From assembly GCA_003996215.1 (NCBI GenBank), contig QJPP01001835.1:248001-312000 (forward strand): DNA of 64,000 nt. Direction: 5' to 3'. Position 1 is the first letter of the stretch; each line of letters starts with the position of its first letter. Source of the stretch: Jaltomata sinuosa (lineage: Eukaryota; Streptophyta; Magnoliopsida; Solanales; Solanaceae). Made by a program: the position numbers and the translations under genes. Shown here in pieces: positions 47,444-57,200 of this stretch. The notes under the pieces were generated by a model. That model was given only the letters and a program-made list of their open reading frames with translations. It did no database searches and was not told the origin of the DNA.

Positions 47444-47600
47444 ATGTCGAGAGGACCATGCCAAGAGGGCCATGTCATATTTGTATGTCAAGAGCACCAT
47501 GCCAAGATGGCCATGTTATATTTGCATGTCGAGAGGACCATGCCAAAAGGGCCATGTCATATTTGCATATAGGACCATGTCAAGAGGACCATCATCATCA
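47444..47600. repeat. 41 bp minisatellite of Ogre-2
   Basis: Three full units start at 47444, 47485 and 47526, with a partial fourth at 47567. Each combines two CCATG(C/T)CAAGAGG-type words, related to the Ogre-1 14 bp repeat, with a CATATTTGCATGTC word. Confidence 0.85.
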
Positions 47601-47699
47601 AATACCGCAGATACATTTGCTGCGAAGATTATGACCCTCTACCGATTGGTTTCAAAGAGGATGACATTCAGAGGCATCCCTAAGTACCACTTGTTGCAT

Positions 47700-48310
47700 A
47701 GGATCGACCCAATAGCATATTTATATCCAATATCGCATAAGACGGAGGAGTCTAACGTTGAGGATATTTGTATTATGCATATTTATGCCACATATATTCA
47801 TGCATCCTTATTATTATGCCAAATCTGGTATTCAACATATTTATATCCGATATCATGTGATACGGAGGAGTCTGACATTGAGGATGTATTTGCTTTCTTA
47901 TTATTGTGCCAACCCTGGCATATTTATATCCAATGTCGCGTGAGATAGAGGAGTCTAACGTTGAGTATATTATTATTATTATTATGCCAAGTCTGGAATT
48001 CAGCACATTTATATCTGATATTGTGTGAGATGGAGGAGTCTGACATTGAGGATGTATTTGCTTTCTTATTATTATGCCAAGCCTGGCATATTTATATCCA
48101 ATATCGTGCGAGATGGAGGAGTCTAACGTTGAGGATGTATTTGCTTCCTTATTATGCCAAGCCAGGCATATTTATATTCCATATCATGTAAGATGACGGA
48201 GTCTGACATTGAGGATTTTATTATTATTTATTATTCCAAGTCTGGAATCTCACATATTCATGTCCTATATCGCGTAAGATGGAAGAGTCTAACGTTGATG
48301 ATATTTATGC
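47700..48310. repeat. Tandem array, about 83 bp period, two alternating unit types
   Basis: Units are marked by gaggagtct near 47745, 47865, 47947, 48033, 48116, 48196 and 48283. Successive units alternate between 'tctaacgttga' and 'tctgacattga' endings, giving a higher-order unit of about 165 bp. Ogre-1 has only about two units of this family (13880-14035). Confidence 0.85.
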
Positions 48311-48479
48311 ACTCTTGATTTATTATTGCATTGAGACAATGAAATCTCATATCGAAGGATGTTTATACCTTCGAAAGTATCAATTGCCAGAAAAGGTAGC
48401 TATATTTGATCGTATGGCAAAGGCCTTGACACCCCGATAATCAAATACCTCTTGTCGTAAAGGTCAAAAGCATATAGTC

Positions 48480-49040
48480 TAAGCGATGTCTCTAAGACGC
48501 TATCCCAATTGGACGATGAACCAAATTTCCCAAAGTTGGAAGGCCAAAGGTCATTTGTAAGCCACATCGATGTCTAAAACTGGATAGTGTGCAAGATTTC
48601 CCAAAAACATGACAGACTAAGAGTTATCTGTAAGACGCAGCGATATCTGAAACTGGATAGTGTGCAAGATCACCTGAGGATTGAACGTTTAAGGGTAATG
48701 CGTTAGTCGCAATAATATTCGCAATTGGATAAAGTGAAAAACTACCAAAAATTGACAGTCTGAGGGTTATCTATAAGCAACGACATATCCACGTTGATAT
48801 TGTGCAGGAATACCCAAAGGCTAGCAATTCAAGGGAAATCTATAAGCCGCGTTATATCCAAGATCGGATAAAAGTGCGGGATTACCCAAAAACTGGCAAT
48901 TCAAAGGACATCTGTAAGCCGCCTCTATCCAAAGTTAGATAATCTGCAAGATTACTCGAAGTTGACAAATTAAAGGCATCTATAAGACGCCTCTATCCAA
49001 AGTCGTATGATGTGCAAGATGACCCAAAGCCTGACAGTTC
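48480..49040 (+). repeat. Tandem array, about 71 bp period (Ogre-2 copy)
   Basis: Degenerate units contain (a/t)tctgtaag(a/c)cgc, a tatc-(c/t)-aa core and gtgcaagat-(t/c)-(a/c)cc. It is the orientation-matched counterpart of 13331-13830 in Ogre-1. Confidence 0.8.
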
Positions 49041-50321
49041 AGGGAATATCTTTTAGTCGCATCGATACGAATGATGCATAAGACTTATCCCAAAAGTATA
49101 TGCAAGGACTACTGTCAATAACCACAAAGGTTATCACGTTCAAGAGAACACCGTAAATGTTCACGATGACCGTTACATCGCAATAAATAGGAAGGTCGTC
49201 ATACTCAAAATCACCATGAAGGCAATCCTATCTGATAGCTACAAAGGCTCTCATATTCTCATCATAGAAGTCGCTATTTCCCAAGACAGAAATAGGAAAG
49301 GACGACATATCCTTCAAAAGGCAACAAATGCAAAAATAAGAAGATGAAAATCTTGAATCAGAACAATAGGTACAAAGCACATCAAAAATATGTCACAACC
49401 TAAGATTCAGACATAACTCAAGGATGAGGTATGGCCAAGAAACTACCTCTCCAAGTGGAATTATGTTACTACTAATAATTTTGTTTTGAGATGTTGTCGA
49501 GAGCATCTGAGAAGGATTAAATTCTCAAAGCAAAACCACAGGTGTGGACTACACTAAAAAGGACGCATCACAATGTGAAACTTTTTCTTAGCAGCAAACT
49601 GGGACATAATTCGGAAAGGAATATCAAACTCTTTGGACGCGAGATGAGGAACGACTACCACCGCCATCAAACCACATCCCTATCAGAAGGCATGTGGGTA
49701 TTTCTATCGTTGGGTATTAGTTTCGCATCTAGAGTATTTTTCAAACTCACGCTGGAAGCAATATTCCTTCTTTTCAAATCTGGGTGATGATACACCTTGA
49801 GCTTTGGAAATTACATCCAGGTAAAATATTATTTATGGGTGTGAAGCGCGCCACACTCATAGTTGAGAGGTTACAAGCCTTTTTTTATAGCTCAAACCCA
49901 TTGTCACTCATCCCGAGCCAAAGGTTGTCTTGACATAAAGATTACTTTTCCACCGATAGAGTCGAACTACAAGCAACCTGATTCCCTGAGTCTTGGTATA
50001 TATAGGCGGGCTCTATGTTGAAAACTCGGCTGCATTCCTAACCTCCCCCAATCCTTTTACTCTCCAACTTTCCAGTCTCTCCATACTCTGAAACCATGAT
50101 AGTTTGGAATTCTTTGAAACCGTGCTTAAAATCAAGCATCTTGAACTACAAGTGTCCTGAGTTCTCATATAGCCTGAGATATGTAAGAAACTCGATACCG
50201 AAGCTCGGCCATGATTCCTTGAAATTCATGCTAGAACCAACCGCTTCCTGAAGATGAATCTGTGGTTGGATAAAATTAAGAACGTCAATTCCCTTCGCCC
50301 AGGGTTCATTACACTCATCCT

Positions 50322-50340
50322 ACCCAAAGTGAGGGGCAGT
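50322..50340 (+). other. Ogre-2 polypurine tract
   Basis: ACCCAAAGTGAGGGGCAGT lies directly before the 3' LTR. It differs from the Ogre-1 tract by a few bases. Confidence 0.85.
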
Positions 50341-53300
50341 TGTTGACAACTACTTTTTACCCGCCACATTATGAATTAATCTTGAGTCTTTTTGAATTTT
50401 AAACAATTTTCAAAATAATTGTTTTATAAAAAGAGATAAAACATTTTCCAAATCAGCTTTATAATAGTTTGGAGTAATAATTTATATCTTTCATGTTTAA
50501 TTACGTGGAATTTATATAAGTTTACTTAAAGAATTATTTTAAAGTTTAATTTCATAAGAAAATCTTTTTAGGAGATTAAAATGTTGATTTTCCTCTAACT
50601 TAATTCAAAATGAGAGATTAATTGAATAAATTAACTTTTCATAAGTGTTAAATGAGGTAGTTATGTGTTAAAACATTTTAATTTCAAATTGTTTAAATTT
50701 AAAGAAGCTCGAAGGGTTAATTATAATTAATTCGGCTCTATTCCTATTCTAGCCTAAACTCTTTAAAGCATTTAAATTCTAGCTGGATTTTTCCTAATTC
50801 CTATCAATTTGGCTGCCCCTTAAACTTAAGAGTGGCCACATTTTGCAACTCAAACAACCCTCATCGGATCCTTTTGTTTCAACCAACTTAATGGCCTAAA
50901 AACAAATCTGCCCAGCCTACCTCAATCGCCTAACCTGCCCGGCCCAACTCCTCACCAGCAAATATATACTCACACAAACACATATACACAAACATATATT
51001 TTCCTCAAAACTCCCTCACGTTCCTCTCACGCTCCCCCTTTCCCCAAAAAGAACGTGCAAATTAGTCGGCGCGCGTAGTACATCGACTATCTCACATCCC
51101 CACTTCATCTTCTTTGTTCTCCCTTGATAAAAGTAGAAAAAAACTCTAATGTTTCATCAAAACGCAGTACCGATTCAGCTTAGACGACCCCAAAAATCAT
51201 CTAGCATCCGTCAAACTCACTCCGTCTCTGTCAAAACCAGAAAGTACTAGAAGCCCCAGGTGGCATTTCATCTGCAAATCTGGGGGAATTCTTGTATGAA
51301 ATTGTACAAATCATTGCTGTCCAAGTTTTATCCAATTAGAATCTGAATTTCATCAAAGGAAATTTCCCAGAAAACCCTCTGTTTTCTCCCCATTTTCATC
51401 CCAAAATTTTCCTGTATAAACCCCCTATTTCATTAAGTAAGGTAGCTGGATTTTTGAGGAAAAACTTGAGGATTTTAGTGGAGCATTCCACTAATCTCAC
51501 GTAACCAGAAATTCAGAGAACTATACAAAAAGATTCAAGTTCCAGTGAAAATTACTCAAGTTTCGGTGGTGGAAAAATTTTCCGACGAAGCTTAGAGTCT
51601 CAGTCGCTGCCCAAGAACAGGTGACATCTCGTTCCACCTCCCTGTATGATATCTTTGGATTTTGCCTCTAAGGCTTGGTTGTTTGAGGTTTTCTAGAAAA
51701 GATCAAGTTCTTGTCTTGTTAAAATAAAGGGGTCGTTTCTTATTCTGTCCAATCTTCTCGGTGGAAACAATGTATGAAGATTTTGTGTAATCACCCTTTG
51801 TTCCTGTACTCACTTTACTAGACTTGGTTATATGAAATTGATAATTGAGTGACATAATTCCTTAGCTGAAGAAGTTGAAATAACATTGTCTTGCTACTAG
51901 AACATGGTTGAACCGTACAGTTCTAAAAGTCTGAACTTTCATATCGTGTCGTAAATCTTTAAGTTTCCTTTGTGTGATTCGATAAGTTGTTAACTTGTTG
52001 CAAAACTATGTTAACAGTTTATTTTGAAATAGAAGTGCAAATCGCTTCGAGTTTGCAATAAAGGGTGTTTCAGTAATGTTGTAACATTATTTGGAGTTTA
52101 ACATGGCATTCAATATGATTGAAATGTTCTTGTAGTGTCTCTAAGGGCCTGCTAGTATCCTACTTTAACATGTTCATGGTAGAAAAAGTGACCTTTACTT
52201 CTTCTTAGCTGAGAGTGTTGAACTTGAAACTTGTGCATACCCCTATTTCTTACTATTCTTTGGTCATATTCTGATGAATTTAAGTGTGTCTGCATGGTTC
52301 ACACCCTTATTGAAATGTTTGGAATGGCTAGCTGAAAAGTTGAAATTTTCCAGTTTTGGTCAAGATGAGCCATATGTGTCTTTTCTAGTCTTCTATGCTT
52401 GATCAATGTCTTAGCAACCTGTGAATGTTTTCAAAATAAAAAGTCATAGCATAAAGAATGACCATTAGCTTAAAATTTCACTTGCTTAAGTTTGAGTATG
52501 AATTAAAATCTTTTTTTAGTGATTTAAATTAAGCTAAAGTATTTGTCTTATTTAATTGATTTACTAGTAAATTAGATGTTGACTTGTGTTTAAAAACACT
52601 CCTTTGTGGCCATTTTGAAACATCCAATGTTGTTGTTTTTTCCGAGAAAAATCTCCTCTTGTAGTATTCTTTTTCTCCTTCTCGTGTGATTAGTATAAAA
52701 TATTTGCAAATCAACCTCTCTGTCAAAATTTGATTTAGCATGATCACATTTGGAAAAGATCATCTTTACTCCTCTTTTCTTTCTTGCTTTAGAAATATTA
52801 TATTCAAACCCTTTACATTTCCTTGTCATTTGGGCCATATCTGTAGTAGTTTTCAAGTACTATATGTTAGAATGATCAAACTTGTCCAGTAGCTAGCTTC
52901 AGTTTAGTATAGGTTATATGTGATTCTTTGTTTCTCTGCCTAATTGAAAAGCATGAAGTTGTTGACATCTTTTTTATGTTATGTTGAAATATTCCAGAGT
53001 ATATGCTTATTCCTTGTTTTCTTATGTTTGCATGTGAAATTACCGCATGAGTCAACAATGGACTCTTCACCCGTGCATTCCCACTGATGGGCCAAAGAGG
53101 CCCAATTTCATTGAGTCAAGACCGCCCTCAAGATTCCCAAAAAGGGGTTTAAATTTGAAGAAAATATGCGTGGCCTAAGTTCCACACACAAAAGAAAAGA
53201 AGCTGATATACAGGAACGGCCAATCGAAGACAAAGATTAAAATGGGCTTAACCCAATTACTTTGGTAGTCCATTGGACGTTTAGTAGGAGTTTGGGCCTA

Positions 53301-53911
53301 AATGTTTAAACCCAAATTCTTCCTTTCCTTTAGCATAGATTTTACTTGTATTATTTGGACTTTGTAAAATACTAACTCTTTTTAAGTAACTTAGTTTAAT
53401 TTCCTATTGGAGTACCATGTGTTTTACCTGCAAGATTTTTATATGTTTAAATTAATTTTCAATCTTCGTAAATTGATATTAAGTTTTAATTGTAAAACCC
53501 TTGTTCAAAACTGCCTATCATTTTTGTACAAACAAATATTGTTCTATTTAATAAAGATGAATCCTTCTCAAAATTTTCCCATGATTTTCAAAGTTAGTCA
53601 AATAATATAAGTTAGAAAAATAGTCGGATAACCACAGGTTAGCGGACATTTTGAGTGCCTTAAAATCCTTTTCGAAATGTTAATACGAACTTCTTAAATT
53701 CGAAAGGTTTTTATCTGTTTTAAATCTTTCGAATATTTCTCAAAGGTTTTCTTGATTTTTCCTAAAAATTAAGTGGTGACTCTGTTTTAATTAAGTTTGA
53801 AAATTTCCTTTAAAGTTTTCAAGTTTAATACAAGTCAAAACCATTTCAAAAGAAAATAAATGAAATTGTTTTTTCTTTTCAAATAACGAAAGTGAAAAAT
53901 GCGCTAAAACA
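50341..53911 (+). repeat. Ogre-2 3' LTR
   Basis: A 3,571 bp LTR from TGTTGACAACT to GCGCTAAAACA, followed by the TGCAC duplication. Compared with the 5' LTR it lacks about 525 bases (junction near 51643) and has about 125 extra bases at 52820-52945. A TATA word (TATAAACCCCC) lies at 51415-51425. Frames such as 52529-52747 have no motif. Confidence 0.93.
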
Positions 53912-54540
53912 TGCACATCCTTAAACTGTTTGACCTTGATTTCCTCCAAAAATGTGGACTTAACCTCAATACTGGCCGACACTCCAGCCCTTGTTGAAAT
54001 GCCGAAATGCATGAACCTGGATGCTGGAGATTGAATCTCTCTAGCCAAGGGTTGCTTGGAAACTACCAAACATGCTTATCGCTTTCTGGCTCAATGCATC
54101 TTCCACCATATTTGCCTAACCCGGATGATACTGGATGGTCACGTCATAATCTTTCAACAACTCCATCTACCTCCTCTAACTCAAAGTCATATCCTTCTGT
54201 GTAAACACATACTGCAGGTTATGACGGTCTGTGAACACTTCACACTTGACACCATAGAGATAGTGCCTCTAGATCTTATATGCAAATACCACCACTGCCA
54301 CATGGGTCAGGTAATTATTCTTTTGAGGCTTCAATTGCCTCGAAGTATAAGCTACGACATTCCTATCCAGCATCAACACAACACCCAAACCCAAATGTAA
54401 AGCATCACAAAATACAATGAAATCCTTACCTTCAGCCAACAATGAGTGGATAAGGGATGTAGTAAAAAGTGTCTTGAGCTTTTGGAATCTCTCCTCACAC
54501 TTGTCAGACCAAACAAATGGAACCTCTTTCTGGGTCAACC
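53912..54540 (-). pseudogene. CHR-2 RNase H (interrupted by Ogre-2)
   Basis: The frame at 54589-54269 gives ATHLTRLTQKEVPFVWSDKCEERFQKLK (RT-RNase H connection), then DFIVFCDALHLGLGVVLM with the first Asp and VVAYTSRQLKPQKNNY. The expected HDLEL motif reads THVAVVVFA, so the catalytic Glu is missing. The C-terminal half (54000-54260) is full of stops but keeps a KDYDVTIQYHPG-like segment. The Ogre-2 insertion at 53911 cuts the tether to integrase, which continues at 35099. Confidence 0.85.
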
Positions 54541-55150
54541 TTGTCAAGTGAGTAGCAATTGAAGCAAAATTCTTGACGAACCTGCACAATAGCTTGCAAG
54601 ACCTACAAAACTCCTAACCTCAGTCACAGAGCTGGGCCGGACCCAACTCTTAACTACTTCAATCCTTTGGGGATCTACCATCAACCCATTTTCCGAGACC
54701 ACGTGCCCGAAAAAGGAAACCAAAGATAACCAAAATTCAAACTTCAAAATTTAGCATACAATTTCTTCTCCTTCAGAATTCCCAAAACAATATGAAGATG
54801 TTCTACATGCTCCTCCTTATTCTTCGAGTAAATTAAAATATCATCGATTAAATCAATCATCAAAGAATCTAAGAATGACTTGAAAAACCCATTCATCAAT
54901 TTCATAAAGGCTGCTGGCGCATTGTTCAATCCAAATGACATTACCAGAAACTCATAATGCCCCTATCGAGTCTAGAAAGTCATCTTAAGTATATCCTCAT
55001 GCCTAATCTTCAGCTGATGATACCCTATCCTCAAGTCAATTTTAGAAAACACTGAAGATGAGCCAGGAAGGCTGAACACCCCTTCCCTACTATCTTTCTA
55101 GAAAGAACGAAGGATATGATCTTCACTTGCTTAGGCTTATACATACCCTC
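54540..55150 (-). pseudogene. CHR-2 reverse transcriptase (N-terminal part partly deleted)
   Basis: The frames at 54941-54744 and 54747-54544 contain MSFGLNNAPAAFMKLMN, the catalytic LIDDILIYSKNKEEH (both Asp kept) and FWLSLVSFFGHVVSENGL to SFVGLASY. Upstream, FSKIDLRIGYHQLKI-like sequence (about 55010-55050) joins a protease-RT linker (IVGKGCSAFLAHL, about 55060-55100) without the intervening fingers region. About 100 or more residues of RT therefore seem deleted. Frameshifts occur near 54745 and 54590. Confidence 0.85.
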
Positions 55151-55520
55151 CCACTCTAGTCTATCCATACCCTACATTTCTAGACTGACTGTCTTGGTAT
55201 TACAGTTCAACACAGCGTGATAAGGAGACAGTCAAGTCATACCCAATAAAATATCAAAATCCATCATATCCAATATGACCAAATCTACCCAAGTCTTAAA
55301 ACCCATAAACACAACAGAGAATAAATGATATACATGGGTCACTATCACAGACTCCCCAACCAGAGTAGAAACATGAATAGGATAATCAAGAATATCACAA
55401 ATCAAGTCCATACCCAAGGCAAATCAAAAAGATACAAAAGAATATGTGGAACCCGGATAAATAAAATAGAAGCCATTCGGTCACAGATAAAATAGTACCA
55501 ATTATCACAGCATCAGATGC
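55150..55520 (-). pseudogene. CHR-2 aspartic protease (active-site Asp lost)
   Basis: An open frame at 55417-55232 reads MGMDLICDILDYPIHVSTLVGESVIVTHVYHLF, then WVDLVILDMMDFDILLGMT, the distinctive protease of Tekay/Del-like elements. Just upstream, the active-site region reads YPGSTYSFVS (about 55440-55480) where relatives have D-x-GS. The catalytic Asp is now Tyr. Confidence 0.82.
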
Positions 55521-55739
55521 CTCAGCCTCGTACATGCTCGGAAAGGCATAACAATGAGCTCTATCAGCAATTCAGGCAACCTCTCTAGCTGACTGCGTCA
55601 CTCTCCCCTCGTGTTACCATTACCTGTGTTACCACCAAGGCCTCCCTGAATATTACCTCTCTACCCTATGGAAGTCCCTTGCCATTTCCGCCTTCACCCG
55701 CTATAATCACAACCTTAGTCTACTGTTGCACCTGGTTAC

Positions 55740-56981
55740 CTGCCTTTCTCAAAGGGAATTCCCTCTTAAAATGACCCAAATCCCCATAATGGAAATATCC
55801 TTACTCAAGAGAGGGCCTGCTGGCAGAAGAATAAGAAGCCCCCTAGACTCTAGGAGCTGGAGACTGCTGAATAGCCCCTGAATGACCACCTGTAGACACT
55901 GGAAAGGATGACTAAATAGGACGAGCTGAATGGACCTCCTGACTGGGACCTCAAGAATAAGAACCACTGAAACTACCCATATTCTGGGACTTCTTGGCTA
56001 ATACCTTAGCCAACCCCACTGGCTTAACCCCCTCTAGTTTCTTCACATAGTCAGTCACCTCATTAAAACTCTTCCATGCAAAAGTCATGTGAATGGATAG
56101 AACCTGTAATTCAATATTCAGGCCCTTAACATACAAGTGAATCCTCTCCTCCTCAGTTCCCAATAGCTGGGTAGCATAGTGAGTCAAGGCATGGAACTTA
56201 GCCGCATAAGCTGTAACAGACATATTGCCCTGTTCAAAGACCAAAACCTTATCCTTCTTGCGATACCTCCGAGTACGGGGCACATACTTCTCCAAAAATA
56301 GGGCATGAAACTAAGCCCAAGGCATCGAAGGTGAAGCTTATGAATGACACTCCACATGGGCCCTCCACCACTGCATAGCATTACCCTGCAGTTGGAAAGT
56401 CATAAAATCCACCCCATGTTGTTGTAAAACCCCAACTTAAGCAACCTCTCATAGAAATGTAGGATGAACTCAAAGGAATTCTAATCTTCTGTACTATGGA
56501 ATGACAGAGGTTTTATATTCAAGAACTTGGTCAATAACTCATGCTCGGTCCCGGTCATGACATGGCTTAACACCGGATGGAAAAATGCATCTGTAGTTGA
56601 GGCCTCATTCATCCTAGGGGCTAAAGTGGCAGCGGGATGGGCACCCAAAACCTGATTAGACGGCATAGTTGGAGTATCTCTAGTATTAGACAACCCACTC
56701 AGGATTGCCAATACCTGCTGAATAACCTCAGACAACATAGGGGGAAGACTTTCATCTCCAACTGGTGCTGCCACCTCTAGCTCTGCGCCATCCTCATGCA
56801 CTACCTCAACCTTCTTCTTAATATGATCTTGGGGTGGGAGAGGTGTCACTGCAGCCGCTACCTAAGCTCCATCCCTGGCGGGTGTAGCTCTCCCCCTTCC
56901 CCTAACTCTTCCTTGGCCACGAGTTATCAGTCCCGCAGCTGGAGTTGCTGCCTTTGCTCCATTCTATCTAGTATTAACCAT
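55740..56981 (-). pseudogene. CHR-2 gag (broken)
   Basis: It starts at ATG 56981 (MVNTR, then a stop), with a low-complexity Arg/Gly/Ala N-terminus. The frame at 56849-56481 covers the acidic N-terminal region. That at 56295-55951 covers the capsid core: EKYVPRTRRYRKKDKVLVFEQGNMSVTAYAAKFHAL, LGTEEERIHLYVKGLN and SFNEVTDYVKKLEGV. The zinc knuckle follows near 55755-55800 but reads GYFHYGDLGHFKREFP, so all three cysteines of the CCHC motif are replaced. Several stops and frameshifts are present. No ribosome-level evidence can be given for start choice. Confidence 0.85.
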
Positions 56982-57184
56982 CGGTAGACAAAATAATGAA
57001 GGAAGTTAGATACTAATTTGGATCACCAGATACCAATTGGAATAAAGTTATAGCACGAAGGAAGAAAGAAGAGATAGTTTCCTAGAGTCCTGTAGCCTCT
57101 CAAAAAAAAAGTATAGACATCTCCGTACCATTTTGCAAGACTCTACTAGACCCATTTTGGTATAACAAGATCAACAAACCTAGG

Positions 57185-57196
57185 GCTCTGATACCA
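57185..57196 (-). other. CHR-2 primer binding site (tRNA-iMet)
   Basis: The minus strand reads TGGTATCAGAGC four bases inside the 5' LTR. This is the standard site complementary to initiator tRNA-Met used by chromoviruses. Confidence 0.92.
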
Positions 57197-57200
57197 TCTT

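Larger units (their letters stand above)
45734..50321 (+). other. Ogre-2 3' untranslated region
   Basis: About 4.6 kb without a credible gene. Order: three hairpin motifs (45832-45877, 45932-45977, 46037-46081), a diverged spacer, a 41 bp minisatellite (47444-47600), an 83 bp tandem array (47700-48310), a 71 bp array (48480-49040), and two hairpin motifs (49964-50008, 50143-50187) about 150 bases before the 3' LTR. The order mirrors Ogre-1. Frames at 46724-47023, 47415-47948 and 49542-49787 are repeat-derived or chance. Confidence 0.85.
35105..53911 (+). mobile_element. Ogre-2: internally deleted, non-autonomous Ogre/Tat element
   Basis: The element is 18,807 bp, plus strand, flanked by a perfect TGCAC duplication (35100-35104 and 53912-53916). 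LTRs lie at 35105-39090 and 50341-53911. They begin TGTTGACA like Ogre-1 but end GCG(A/C)TAAAACA, so the two are different subfamilies. Order: PBS, ORF1a stub, intact ORF1b, gag, protease, G-patch-like segment, intron remnant, pol stub, 3' region. Compared with Ogre-1 it lacks about 1.4 kb of ORF1a, about 0.45 kb between gag and protease and about 2.9 kb covering RT, both RNase H domains and most of integrase. It could only have moved with enzymes supplied by another element, if it moved after those deletions. Confidence 0.94.

Noticed and set aside
47415..47948. A 177-codon plus-strand frame in the Ogre-2 3' region
   Set aside because: It is a product of the 41 bp and 83 bp tandem repeats and lies in a 3' untranslated region.
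47700..49040. CRISPR-like appearance of regularly spaced repeats
   Set aside because: Units are contiguous degenerate tandem repeats without unique spacers or cas genes, and the context is a plant retrotransposon.
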